64,000 nt of DNA from positions 14,513,438 to 14,577,437 of the forward strand of contig CM060855.1 of NCBI GenBank assembly GCA_030737835.1, in the 5' to 3' direction. This document shows positions 50,208-61,800 of the stretch, piece by piece. The notes below the pieces were generated by a model. That model was given only the letters and a program-made list of their open reading frames with translations. It ran no database searches and was not told the origin of the DNA. Both the position numbers and the translations under genes were made by a program. Origin of the DNA: Acorus gramineus. Lineage: Eukaryota > Streptophyta > Magnoliopsida > Acorales > Acoraceae. Numbering within the stretch: position 1 is the first letter of the stretch; each line of letters begins with the position of its first letter.

Positions 50208-52660
50208 TTAGTCATTTTTTTTCCTCTTTGGTGATGGGGGGGTCAACAACAACACCTCAGTTTCTTGCACTACATTATCCATTGCCTTGAGCAACTCCTT
50301 CTTCACAGCTCCATGGTAGTATGGAGACCGCAGTAAATAAGATGACATCCTGTTTCTCCTCTTCAATCTCTCAACATAGGAGGCTTTTTTTGGAACCCCC
50401 TGAATGATCCCTTCATCAGGATTCTGACTGAAAGGAATGACAGAAAACACTTGTGGCACCAATTCTAATGACCCTTCGTTGGGATCCTGACTGAATGGAA
50501 CAATGGATAAGTCCATCTCTTGGGAGCTAACATCCACAATGCTATAGGGTTCTTTGTCAAACCCATCCTCACTAGCTCCACCTATGACATCATGCCCACC
50601 TGACTCATCTACACCATCAAATTCGCATCTCTTAATTATGTAGTATTCATCATTTTCAGAGGCCTCCTCCTCCCCTTCTTTCAAGTTTTGTTCTTCTTCT
50701 CCCCCCTCTTCTCCCTCCCCTAGTTTTTTCAGTAGTTCCTCGTCCTCCTTCTTCTGAAGCTCTTTAGATAGCTGGGCATTTTGAGCCGTCAACAACTCCA
50801 CCTTTGACTTAAGCACCTCCATCTCTCCCTTCATCTTTTTTAGTTTCTTCCTTAGTCTATTTCCTCCGTAATGACGAAGTGACCCCAATTTCCTCTTCAA
50901 TGAGATAGAGGGAACCGCACTAGCCAATCTCCTACATCTTTTTAGCTCTTGTGGTTGTTGTTCATCCTCCTCCTTCCAATAATTCAAGGGAGTGTTCCTC
51001 CCCTTCATTTTATCCATCCTTCCCCCATAGAGGAGCCATCTCTCTCCATCATCAACCTTGAGGGCTGTCATAACCTACAACACAAAAGGAAATCTATGTC
51101 AGTATTATACAGAGTAGATCAGGTCATATATAGTAGTGTACACATTTGAATTAGTAATGTACAAATGTGCTCAATCAGTGTGCACAGAAGATAATAATGT
51201 ACATCTTTAGTGTACAGATGTCTTCAAGCAGTGCACACAGATGACTTAATAGTGTACATATTTGAAATAATAGTGTACACATTTTAAATAACAGTGTACT
51301 ATTTCAGATAATTTGAATAAGTTTACATATGTATGCATAACAGTTCATATATATACTTCAGTGATTATGAGTTATTTACCTCAGCCGCGGTTACCCTGAA
51401 GGGGTCAGCATTTTTCTCCCCCCTTCTCCTCTTCAGTTTCATCGCCCACTTGAATAATCGTGGGGAGACATAGTGAGCTGTAGGCATCCATCTAGTTGTT
51501 CTTGTGTGCTCGTAGAACCAAGCCTATAAAAATTATTTCATTAATTCTTGTGACAAATTAATAATTAAAAAAACATATAAATTTTTTCAAGTGATGTGAT
51601 ACTTACACAGAGGACCGCGGTGCAACCAAAAACGTATCCCATTGATGATTTGGAATATTGGCCCTCGTCCCTCATTGTTATGCAGGCCCGTTGTTTCCGT
51701 ACGCCCTCCATCAGTTGATCGCGGATGGCAACGGACCATGCATACTTCCATGTGGATTTCAGATTATCCAACAATCCTAAAAGAGGTATTGGGCAATTGT
51801 AGTGTCCAATCGGAAACAGAAACGACGCAAATATGAAAGCTATCCAAAGTCTCACAAAATCTTGGATGTCTTTAGGGTCGTCGGAGTTCATCAAGTAAGA
51901 CATACTTTCCTTCAAGGCTGCCCTGGTGATGATGGAAGTATCACTGAAGAACCGCTTCTTGATTTTGGACTTTGTAGATGATGAGTTCAAGTTAGGGGTC
52001 TCCCCAAAGGCTGGCAGCCCTATGATCAGGGCAACATCTTCGGCAGTCAAAGATATCGGCTGCCCACCTATCTCGAAGAAATCTCCATCAGATTTGTAGC
52101 TGCTAACGATGACATCAAGTAACTCTGACTGGAACTGTATCCTCGGAATATTAACCAAAATATTGAATGGTGTCTTCTTCATCAATCTTCTGTGGCATTC
52201 TCTGACTTCCATCCCATCCATGGCAGTTATGTAATAGATTGGGAAGCACCTATGCTGCACCAGCATCGATTTGGGTAGAAAGGGTTTCACCGTCCCTATT
52301 ATAAGATAGTACCAAAGAGTTAATAGTGTACAAAAGTATGTTAAGAGTGTACAAAGCCACTTCAATGGTGTGCAGAGGTCATTTTAACAGTGTACACATG
52401 TGTTTTAATCTTGTACAGTGCATGTAATAAGAGTTTACCTTGTTCCTTTTTATTCCTCATGGTGGATGGCTTCGATTTGGACTTCGTATTAGTGGATGAC
52501 TTGGGTTTGGACTTTTCCCGAGTCTTCGTGGGATTTCGAGGATCTCTTGATGTTATGCCCGAGTCTTCCTAGTAGAGGTAAAAGGATCATCCTCTTTAGA
52601 GACTAGTGCTTTTTGGTTTCGAGGACTTCGTCGTGGTGTGATTTTCTGCGGACGAGCCAT
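50208..52660 (-). pseudogene. PMD/DUF1985-like element-borne gene, four exons, frameshift in exon 1
   Basis: Exons are 52660-52439, 52295-51607, 51523-51380 and 51074-50208, with GT-AG borders; junctions 2-3 and 3-4 are phase 0, and 1-2 would be phase 1. Exon 1 starts MARPQKITPRRSPRNQ and is very basic, but its length requires a 1-nt shift near 52560 to connect, so it is damaged or my start is wrong. Exon 2 has ECHRRLMKKTPFNILVNIP and EIGGQPISLTAEDVALIIGL, the 'LT.EDVALI.GLP..G' signature of plant-mobile-domain/DUF1985 proteins. Exons 2-3 join as FGCTAVLC-AWFYEHT...RW. Exon 4 has a K/L coiled coil (about 75-115 of the exon), an acidic E-rich run, two copies of a PFSQxPxEG word and a basic end SPKRKKND. 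No enzyme motif is seen. Function unknown; such genes are known passengers or accessory genes of plant transposons. Confidence 0.8.
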
Positions 52661-52765
52661 TATGTTTCAACCTAACAACATGAAAAAAAATGTTAGAAAA
52701 AGTGGTGAACAGTCCCTCATACTACATAATTAGAATAATGATTTATCAGTGTACATATAGAGCAT

Positions 52766-53145
52766 AACAGTGTATCAAAGAAGCATAATAATGTACAGGA
52801 AGAGAATAACGGTGTACAAAAAAAAGGAATTTGGGAAATAACAAATTTGGAAAAGAAATACAAAACATAAGCCAAATATTTAGAAATATAACAGAGATCT
52901 TTGATAATAAATGTTTAAAGAATTAGCATGGAGTCACTAACTGTTTTTCTTTTTGATAACAGTGTATCAAAGAAGCATTAACAATGTACAGGAAGAGAAT
53001 AACGGTGTACAAAAAAAAAGAATGAATTTGGAAAAAAAAAATTTGGAAAAGAAATGCAAAACATAAGCCAAATATTTGAAAATATAACAGAGATCGTTGA
53101 TGATAAATGTTTAAAGAATTAGCATTGAGTCACTAACTCGTTTTC
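52766..53145. repeat. 202-bp tandem duplication in MULE 2
   Basis: AACAGTGTATCAAAGAAGCA begins copies at 52766 and 52968. Both run through AACATAAGCCAAATATTT to GAGTCACTAACT with small indels. Contains three AGTGTACA-like words per copy. Confidence 0.9.
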
Positions 53146-54400
53146 TTTTATATCAAAAAATAGAATAATGAATTCATCTAACAATGTCTTCATTCGGACT
53201 TGAGTCATTAACTATTGAGGGGGCATATATGTAGGCTTTTGTTTTAAAATCATGGTTTTCTTACATATATTGTTATGGTTATATTTAAATATGTAAGGGA
53301 AGGCTTTTAAAAAAATGGTTTTGAGTTTCAGCCGCAGATGCTACAAGAGAACGTGGGTAAGGCTTCTTATCAACCAGCATTTGGGTTCTTCAGATGAACA
53401 TCTGTTCTTTGTTCTTGAGCAAAAGAAATATAGAAAATGATTAACATCAACAAACACTTTGCATATAAAATGTGTTACATGGTCATCTTTATATCAGAAG
53501 CAATGCAATATAAACGAACGAAAACATAAAAAATGATATGAACATGAACTCGAAAGCTAAAATCAAGGTGAACAACCGAGAGACCATAGTCACAAATTTG
53601 GGGAGGGATATGGATCATGTTCGGTTCGAATCGGATTATTCGGGGAGGGATACGGAAAAAAATTCAGAAAAATTTGGAAATCTAAAAATAGTGTATATTC
53701 ATAACATAAGAATGAAAATATACAAATATGCATCATAATCATAAAATCAAATTCAAGATGTCAAATTCAAGAATCATGTAAGTATAATAATTAAATTAGA
53801 AAACAAACAAATGTGATCAATTAACCATTTCACTTATTGATTCATCCATGAAGCACAAGCCTCTTCATCCACCTTCTTCACACACAAATAATCAAACAGT
53901 TGACATGCAAGATATGATTTTCACACACATTCAACACAAACCACTACCCTCACCAACACACACCAAAATCTCACATAAAGACTTTCTCAAACATCTCTAA
54001 TGCACTAACCAATCAATCTCCACGCACTAAATCATATCTCCAAATTGAAATTGAAATCTACAATAACCAAAAACAAATATCAATGACCCACTACAAGAAA
54101 GAGAGAGAGACAAACGGGGGGGTTCTTCGCCGCCGATTCGACCTCCCTGAACACCGTCCAACAAACGGGGTTTTTTGCCAGCCGATTCGACCTCCCCTTC
54201 TTTGCCGTCCGACACCTCCCTTCGAGATTCCGGTCCGATTCCGGTCCTTCGCAGGTAAAATAGGGGAGGAGAGTGGAGATGGGGGGAGGGGGTGGGACTA
54301 GGGTTTAAACAAGGGAGGAGAGTGGTCAAAATATTTTGGAGGGAGAGGGTTTTAAGTGGGAGGGGTATAAAGGGGATTTCCCATGACTGTTAGTAACTCT
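53146..54400. other. MULE 2 right interior, no gene
   Basis: AT-rich DNA, then a GC-richer block at 54100-54330 next to the right end, a likely promoter or 5' region by analogy with the other side. The frames there (54027-54329, 54083-54301) are opposite-strand shadows of biased sequence. Confidence 0.5.
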
Positions 54401-54465
54401 GTTAGTTTGAGGGACCCAAAGATAATAGATTTTGAGTTTAGGGACTTATCATTATTGTAAAATAA

Positions 54466-54522
54466 TCCAGGGATTTATTGTTATTATGGAGATAGGGTCA
54501 GGGACCCCTAATTAATTTTCCC
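54466..54522 (-). repeat. Right terminal inverted repeat of MULE 2
   Basis: Complement of the left end, including TTATTGTTATTATGGAGATA and GACCCCTAATTAATTTTCCC. Confidence 0.85.
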
Positions 54523-55182
54523 AAAAAAAAATGATGAATCTGATTGGTATTTATATTAAAAAAAAATCAGAAATATCCCCTCTTCGAATATTTTGAGTGC
54601 GGATATAAATACAAGTGTATCCGATCTAAAAAATATTTGTATTTGACATATATTATAAAAATATATATATGCTTATATTATATATTTTCATATTTATTAT
54701 CTTGTATTATTAATAACAATTATGATACATTATATTACTATTAGATTTTCAATGCATGATATTCAAAAGACATAATAAACCTTAAAATCTCAATTTCACG
54801 TCTCTCTAAAATATCACTTAATTATCAAAATTTATGTTAATATTTAATTTTAATTTTAATTTTCACATGTCCATATGAAAAATCCATACACGAAGAGACC
54901 CAAATTTGAAAGTATCAAATGATTCGGATATGATATGTTAATCATATCTTTTCCGTTAAGAGGTTTATCTATATCTATATCATTGTAGAATGGTGCCAGT
55001 TGCGGAAAAATTGACCCCTAAACTCTTTCAGTACTGATTTAACCAAAGCTCGATTAGCTTGAAAATAAATAAAAAATAAAAATAAAAAAGAGCGAACTCT
55101 AGCAAAAGGGTCATCAGGAGAGAGCGTATAAAAATGTTTATACCGTTTTCCTTGCTACAAAGACACTGACACTAGTCCCAAT

Positions 55183-55680
55183 GGCCTAGTTTGATAAAGA
55201 GATAAATTTTAAGGATAAGTTAGCCTAATTTATAGGGATAAAAAAACTACTATTTTTTATCCAGATTTGCATTTGGTAATGTTTTTTATTATCCTCATTT
55301 TTTGTATTCTTATCCTCAATCTTGTATTTGGATCAAATATGGGATAACATCAAAAAAAAAATTTAAATATCAGATCTACCATTCTTATTAACGGGGTATT
55401 AATAATGTTTGATAGAACAAATTCTTTTTTTTATTGGTTTTTTTTTTTTTTAAATGGTAGTCATAAATGTTATCCCAATTTTACAAAATAGGGATAAAAA
55501 ATTATAATAAAGTCTGTTCTATATTTTACCTAGAACAAACTATCCTCATTTTTTATCTCAAAATGTGGACAATTGTCCATGCTTTATTCTCTTCTTTTTT
55601 TAATGCCATATGGGATAACGACTTATTTAACCCAATTTTTTTCCTTATCCCAACCCTTTATTTCCATGTCAAATTAGGCC
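55183..55680. mobile_element. Tourist/PIF-like MITE, copy 2 (498 bp)
   Basis: The ends GGCCTAGTTTGATAAAG and (complement of right) GGCCTAATTTGACATGG are flanked by a 3-bp AAT duplication (55180-55182, 55681-55683). Similar along its length to 7108-7584, including GATAAGTTAGCCTAATTTAT and CTTATCCCAAC. Confidence 0.85.
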
Positions 55681-55683
55681 AAT

Positions 55684-57041
55684 GTGTATATGATATGTGG
55701 GACAATATATATTTATAATGATAGCATAGATTATATTAAAATATAGAATTAGTTAAAATATTAATTTGTGAAATTTAAAAAAAGACATATTTGATGAATA
55801 TATCACATTATCATTTAACATCTTAATATAAAATCAAAGATAATTAATCTATCTATTATTTACCCAAAAGTGTTTGTTTTCATGTTTGTTCTTTCATGTG
55901 TAAAATTTTTATTTTTTAATTTTATCTTGATTTATTTATCTATCTTTCATTTTAAATTAAAAGGTAAGAATGAAAAATACATATTTTAGTATTTTAGTAG
56001 TTAATATGAGTTATCCATCAAATCTTAGTATATTGAATAAATGATGATGATCGTGTCACATTATCATTTTTTATTTTTTTATTTGTTATTAGATTTAGAT
56101 TGAGTTAATCATATAATATAAGTAATAAATAGATAATTTCGAGTGAAATATGAGTTTTAACGTTTGAGTTTACTTTTCATTATGCAATAGCCACTATTTT
56201 TGGGAAACATATATGTTTAACAATGTATTTTAATATAATGTTTAATATTATCAATTTATCTAAGTCGATAAATATCAATATAATAAATATTTGAATATAT
56301 AGTTATGACTGGTGAAATATATCTAACCCTTTTTATGAAAATTTTGAATATTTTATAAGAATATAAAAATAATTCATGAAATGATTTTTAAAATAGAAAT
56401 AAAAAATACAAAAGATTTACGGAAATCTATCTCTTATCTACCCAAAAGTGCTTATTCTCATGTATAACATTTTCATTTTTCAATTTTAGCTTGATTTATT
56501 TATCATATTTGATTTTAAATTAAAGTATAAGAATGAAAAATATATATTTTAATATTGTATTAGATAATATGAGATATTAATCAAATATATCTTTTCAATA
56601 TCTATCTATATTAATGATATATTGAATGAATGGTGGTGATTATGCCATATCATCATTTTTTTTATTAGATTTAGATTGAGATAACTATGGAATATATGTG
56701 ATAATTAGATAATTTCGAATGAAATATGAGTTTGAACTTATTTTTGATAGTTTCAATGTTTGTACTTATTTTTTATCGTGCAATATAGTCATTTTGAGAA
56801 GCATATATTTCATATAAGTACATATTAAAAGCTATTTCCAACAAGCCATAGATCACCCCAATTGGAGTTATACTTGAAAAGTTATGAATTTTCAAAGAAT
56901 TTTGAGAATAATTTAATTATTAGTTTTTTTTTCTATATATACCTTTATAAAATCACATTTTAGTAAAATATCTCTGATAATTTGTTATTTTTAATAATAT
57001 TATTCAAAATTGTTTAAATTGTACATGAAATCAATTTTTTA
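55684..57041. other. Very AT-rich DNA with an internal direct repeat, no gene
   Basis: A loose duplication of about 590 bp pairs 55850-56130 with 56440-56720 (TACCCAAAAGTG, AATTTTATCTTGATTTATTTATC, AAGAATGAAAAATA, TTAGATTTAGATTGAG in the same order). No coding frame. Confidence 0.65.
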
Positions 57042-57833
57042 GGGGAAAATCCATAATCCATATAACCCCGTGACTTTTCTTAAAATCCATATAACCTCCT
57101 GAAAACACCTAGTAAATCTAAATAACCCCCTGAATAAAATTTTTGTTTATAGATGATGAATATTGTCAATGTTATATTTGATTAATCCTGGTAGAAAATA
57201 CAATATAAAAAAACCCTATAATGTGAGAAAAATGTGGAAAATTTTCTATAAATGACGATTTAAACCCTCCCCCCGATAGGATTTTATAATGGGTGTTGTT
57301 ACACCCAGATCCATTTCTAGCCCCAATTTCAACCCTATATGCATCGATAGAAAATTAACGACGTATATGCTCACGTTAACAAGGCATATGCTTTGAAATT
57401 TGTTTTTTACATTTTCTATAAATGTATCCATGCAATTTACTAAAATATATGCTTTATTTTTTATAAAAGCATGTATCACAATAGATGAGGTATAATATTT
57501 TAAAAAAAATTCAAAACACATGTAGACTGGAATTGAGGCTGGACGTAACATTATCATTTTATAATATATCTAAAGAGGGTAAAATCATTATTTTTATAGG
57601 ATTTTTCACATTTTTAAAACATTGTAGTGGTTTTTTTTTTTGTACATTGTGTTTTCATTCAAGGTTAACCAAATGAAATATTCGTAAAATATTCATCATC
57701 TATTAACGAAAATTTTATTCAGGGTTTATTTAGATTTACAAGGTGTTTTTAAGGGGTATGTGGATTTTCAGAAAAGTTAAGGGGTTATATGGATTTTAGT
57801 CAGATATCAGGGGATTGTGTATGGATTTTTCCC
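57042..57833. mobile_element. TIR element with a nested MITE
   Basis: The left GGGGAAAATCCATAATCC...CCATATAACCCC is mirrored by the right GGGGTTATATGGATTTTAG...GTATGGATTTTTCCC. It is related to 37783-38316. The copy is interrupted by the element at 57291-57556. Confidence 0.75.
57291..57556. mobile_element. Nested MITE with 9-bp duplication
   Basis: Flanked by an exact 9-bp duplication TTTTATAAT (57282-57290, 57557-57565). The ends share TGTTAC and CCAG in inverted order (GGGTGTTGTTACACCCAG; complement of right TGATAATGTTACGTCCAG). Similar sequence occurs inside the hAT element near 31425-31670 and loosely at 59190-59420. The 103-codon minus-strand frame overlapping it is not a gene. A 9-bp duplication points to a Mutator-type origin. 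Confidence 0.75.
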
Positions 57834-58285
57834 TTTTTATTTTTTTATTTATTTGAGCGATATTGTTGGTTTAAGAATTTCAAATAAGATATTTTTAAAA
57901 TATAGGGTTGGTTGAGGGGTACACGTGTAAACACTAATTTTCAATTGTAATATCTCATTTATGTATAATTTCATAACAAAAATTTTCAAACGATTTATTT
58001 AATTATTATTCAAATTTTTATAATATCATTTATTTATATATAATATGGTATATTATATAGCATATATAAATGAATTGAAAAAAAAAATAGGATATTGATT
58101 ATAGACAACTTTTTAAAAATATTTTTTTTATTTTCACATATATCTTGTATAAGAGAAGACTAGTAATAACTAAAGATAAATTGAGAAAATGAAAATGTTA
58201 TATAAAAATATACTTGAAAACTTAAACACTTTTTGGCAATATGATAGATAGGTTGACCCGTGTTAGTGCCTTCGATTAATACATT
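57834..58285. other. AT-rich spacer, no gene
   Basis: Nothing recognisable. Confidence 0.5.
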
Positions 58286-59588
58286 GGGTGCCTCTAATTG
58301 CACACTTCAAATTGGGGTGCACACCCCTCATAAACGGATAGTGTACAAAAGATCCATTTATAATCGGATCACGTGCACGCCCTATTATTTGGTTTTTATA
58401 TCGACAATGTTTGTGTCGCGGGCTTCAGAAAACTGAACCCGTAGCTTCTGGAACCTTCACGACATTATTAGTGTCGATATTAGGTATTTATGTCGACAAT
58501 GCATGTATCGCGGGGCTCAGAAAACTGAACCCGTAGCATTTGGAACCTTCGCGATACTATCAGTGTCGATATTAGGTATTTATGTCGACAATGCTTGTGT
58601 CGCGGGGTTTAGAAAACTGAACCCTTAGTATCTAGAACCTTCGTGACACTATCAGTGTCGATATTTGGTATTTTATATCGACAGTGCATGAAAAATAAAA
58701 GAACACGAATCACATTTTGAAAACTAAATGAATAACATCCATATCTCAAAAGCAAATAATTCCACACATTTTAACATACAAATAAGAATGACATTCAACA
58801 AAATCTAACAAACATCTACATATCAAAAAAATAAAAATAACTTCACAATTTCAATCACACAAAAACCCTATTCACCAAGACATAAAGAAACACATGGATG
58901 CAGCAAAAAAAAAAAAAGAAGCACATTTCATCACTCTCTTCTTCTCATTTTTCACAAAATCTTTCCCTCTCACTAAATCAAACAAACAAACAAACAAATC
59001 CTTCCCAAAACAATGGATTTCTCCATAGAAAATCATCAACAATAACATCAGCTCCAACAATATCTTGGAATTGTCAACGGTGAAGGTATGCACGGAAAGG
59101 ATGATGACGGCGAGCAAGAGAGGGGACGACGAGAGGGGGATCCACGACGAGAGGGGTGAGAGGTTTAGGGTTTCTTCAGGAGCGCTGATACACGCAGTCC
59201 TTTTTGCAGCCCTATACACTACGATAACGTAGTATATAATGCACTATCATAATGTATGTGTTCTATCATAGTATATGACCCAATTTTTTTTTAATTTTTT
59301 TACTATGAAAAAAAATATATTAATGTATCTCAGTATATACTTCAGTTCATATAACAGCATGTACTTCAAATGGTGAGTGTATGATTTAAAAAATAAAAGA
59401 AAAATGGAATGGACTGCAATTGATGCTGCAATGGGGCTGTGTATCTTTTTCCTTTATTTGATGGTCTGCATTGAAAATTAAGTGCCCCACATAAATATGA
59501 GGGTTGTTTAAAGAATTTGAGTGTGATATGATAGGTGTGTAAAAAAAGGGTGTGCTCCCCGATTTGTGGAGTGTAATAAGAGGCACCC
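58286..59588. mobile_element. TIR element 3, 1.3 kb, probably Mutator-like
   Basis: The left GGGTGCCTCTAATTGCACAC is mirrored by the right, whose complement starts GGGTGCCTCTTATTACACTC; the similarity runs about 45 bp. The flanking 9-mers TAATACATT (58277-58285) and TCGTACATT (59589-59597) agree at 7 of 9 positions, suggesting an old 9-bp duplication. Inside are a 92-bp array, a poly-A-rich part, a GA-rich coding-like block at 59090-59165 and a nested MITE-like piece. No complete gene. Confidence 0.75.
58401..58690. repeat. 92-bp tandem array, three copies plus a partial
   Basis: TCGACAATG-type words recur at 58401, 58493, 58585 and 58678 (92-93-bp steps). Each unit has TGTCGACA/ATCGACA at one end and TGTCGATA at the other, and GTGTCGCG against CGTGACAC further in, so single units can fold. 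The shared phrase AGAAAACTGAACCC lies in the loop. Confidence 0.9.
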
Positions 59589-59777
59589 TCGTACATTTCC
59601 TATTGGGGGTGGGTCGAAACGATGAAAAAGTCACTCGATCGGACGGCTAAAAATAATCCGTCCTAGTTGTCCTTTGCGCCGCGAAACACCGATCCATCAA
59701 CGGTTATGCGATGGTCCCTTCCAATCGACATAAACGAGAGAGTCCCAGTAGCAATCGCCATATCTCCTCTTTCTCCA

Positions 59778-61481
59778 ATGTCCGTCGCTGCTTCCCCTCG
59801 ATATCCGTCACTGAAGAACCCTCTCTCCCATCGATTCGGCTGTTCCCTCATCCATGGATCAAACCTTCTTAAGTTCCCAATCTCGACTTCACCAATTGAA
59901 ACAACACTCCGCTTGGATTCCTTCCATCCGAATTCCCCTCCCCTCGTGACAGTCCGTCGACGCGTCACGGTGTTCGTCTCTTCCGCTGGTATGATTCGCT
60001 GAACCTAATTTTTCTTTATTCGAATTTGATAGTCTTCTTGTATATGATGAAGTTGATTGTTGAAGATGAGGGCGTGGGGGACCGACCGTGGCAGAGATTG
60101 GACTTCAGTAAGCTCTTGGACGCCGTGATTTGGCTGTCAGAGTTCCTCTGCATCTCTTTTTCGGTGGTCTTGTCGGCCGGGTATCTAATAGCGGCTATCA
60201 CCTCTGAATCGGAGAAGGTTGCGATTAAGGATAAGTATGTGGCCGGCATTTTGCTTGCTCTGGCTGGTGCGGTAGCTATTGGAAAGTGGATCCAGCAGAG
60301 GCAGTGGCAGAGGGTTTGTAGTGGTGGAAGATTAGGGTTTCCGAGTGGTGGTGGTGGTGGTTTGAGTTTGAATGTTGTTGAGAGGATTGAAAGACTTGAG
60401 GATGATGTGAGGAATTCAACGACGGTTATCAGGGTGCTCTCGAGGCAACTTGAAAAGTTGGGGGTTCGGTTTAGGGTCACGAGGAAGTCAATGAAGGAGC
60501 CACTTGCTGAGGTAAGACGATAGAGTCTGTTTCTATTTTTGTATTTTATATGTTTAGTTCTGTTATATGGTATGTTGAGCAGATTCATCCAGTGTTACAT
60601 GTAGGTATTTAAACTGGAATCAATAATGAGTTTCACATGGTAAATTGTGTGTAGAATTTTGTGACGTGAATTGTTATAAGATGCAAGAGTTACATAGAAG
60701 TGCTAAAGCATTGTAACAAACAAGGATGCTGCCCAAAGTATGGCTAAAGTGTGTATCTAGTTTCTTGAGAATCTTTTTTTTTTTTTAGCTGAAGGTGAAC
60801 ACTGTATTATGATTAAAAAAAAAATGGTACAAGGACTGAGTGAGACAAATATGCTAGAGAGGAAAGAAACAAAAAATAACATGAAGAAACCGGAATACCA
60901 TACGGACTCGTAAGTCAGGTAGTCGCGAAACATGAATAACAATACAATGTTGGCCGTATGATCCGAGTGATGCAATGGGCACCCGCCTTTTCATTCATCC
61001 ACCTAATATGTACTTTTAGAGGACAACCACAACAAGCTTGAAATTCTGAATGCCCACACAAAATGGTCCATATAGTTGTAGAGTAGCTTCATATGAAATG
61101 GGCAAATCTATATTTAATTCGTTAAACTTTTGTGGAGATGTTCCTCATTCAAATCGCTAAATCTACATGGAGTGTGTAATACTTAATCTTGGAGAATGTG
61201 GACAATCATAATTGTGAACTCTTTTTATGATCCTCAAAGAATCTACATTGGTTTAAAACAATGAATGAAAACCATATTTGCTTTGATTACAACTTGCTGC
61301 TAGCACTCGTTAGGCAAAGGAAACCTTATTAGTTCATCAGCATTGAAGCATATTTTATGTGTGTTTGCAGACTGCAGCTCTGTCACAGAAGAATTCTGAG
61401 GCCACTCGAGCACTTGCAATACAAGAAGACATTCTTGAAAAGGAGCTAGGTGAAATCCAAAAGGTCTTGCTGGCAATGCAG
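59778..61481 (+). CDS. Predicted organelle membrane protein with coiled coils (5' part of gene)
   Basis: I do not recognise the family. Exons: 59778-59988, 60066-60511 and 61371-61481, with GT-AG borders and consistent phases (1, then 0), give at least 256 residues. More exons probably lie beyond the window, since exon 3 ends at a perfect donor (CAG/GTGAGT). Residues 1-65 are rich in S, P and R and poor in acids, like a plastid or mitochondrial presequence. Hydrophobic segments at about 91-115 and 129-143 are likely membrane spans. A G5 run follows, then heptad-like segments VVERIERLEDDVRNSTTVI (about 178-196) and AIQEDILEKELGEIQKVLLA predict coiled coils. ATG 59706 is an alternative start. 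The acceptor could be 60032/60033 instead, but that intron would be only 44 bp, so 60065/60066 (77 bp) is preferred. Confidence 0.72.
60772..60980 (-). mobile_element. Possible LINE 3' tail in intron 2
   Basis: On the minus strand the sequence ends AATACAGTGTTCACCTTCAG followed by a run of A, the usual look of a plant LINE 3' end. No ORF2 motif remains and no flanking duplication was found. Confidence 0.4.
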
Positions 61482-61800
61482 GTGAGTCTCAGATGGTCAG
61501 CTGACTTCAAGTAAAATTTTATAATATTTTGTATCAATCTAAATTAAAAAAAGTTCACTATTGAACATAGCATGCTAATATTAACCAGCAACGTGCAATT
61601 GTATAATGTCTCATATTAATGTTAATTATTGTGGGGTTCCCGAAATCTCTGGAGTTGGTCCTGTGCATTTCAAATCTTCTGTAAATTTTCATGCTTGAAA
61701 AGCAGTTGTTGCCATTCTCCATCAATTTTTAGACTTTGATAAAGTTTGTTGTCATTCTTGCATGTTGATTAAGAAACACCTGATATATCTTTTCTTTGTT

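Larger units (their letters stand above)
47944..53010. repeat. Dispersed AGTGTACA / GTGTACAC motif
   Basis: The perfect palindrome GTGTACAC occurs at 47944, 47965, 48705, 51136, 51273 and 52390. One- or two-base variants (AGTGTACAT, AATGTACA, GTGTGCAC) occur about 20 more times, often preceded by TAAT or TAAC. They cluster at 47940-48150, 48700-48735, 51130-51310, 52320-52425 and 52745-53010, i.e. in spacers and introns. I find none in the exons of either element gene. Confidence 0.8.
47310..54522. mobile_element. Mutator-like element 2 (7.2 kb) with transposase and a PMD-type gene
   Basis: The left end GGAGAAATTAATTAGGGGTC mirrors the right end, whose complement begins GGGAAAATTAATTAGGGGTC. 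The inverted similarity continues through CTGACCCTATCTYCATAATA and further, diverging after about 55 bp. The flanks are A-runs on both sides (47301-47309; 54523-54531), compatible with a 9-bp A9 duplication but low in information. Contents are a plus-strand MULE transposase gene (48360-50142, broken), a minus-strand four-exon PMD-type gene (52660-50208), GC-rich blocks next to both ends, and many AGTGTACA words in the non-coding parts. Both genes are damaged, so this copy is probably immobile by itself. Confidence 0.9.

Noticed and set aside
54087-54099. CACTACAAGAAA, which looks like a CACTA-transposon end
   Set aside because: No matching inverted end (TTTCTTGTAGTG) or 3-bp duplication was found; it lies inside the well-bounded MULE 2.
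60016-60588. 190-codon minus-strand frame
   Set aside because: Opposite-strand shadow of exon 2 of the right-end gene, which has membrane/coiled-coil pattern and good splice sites.
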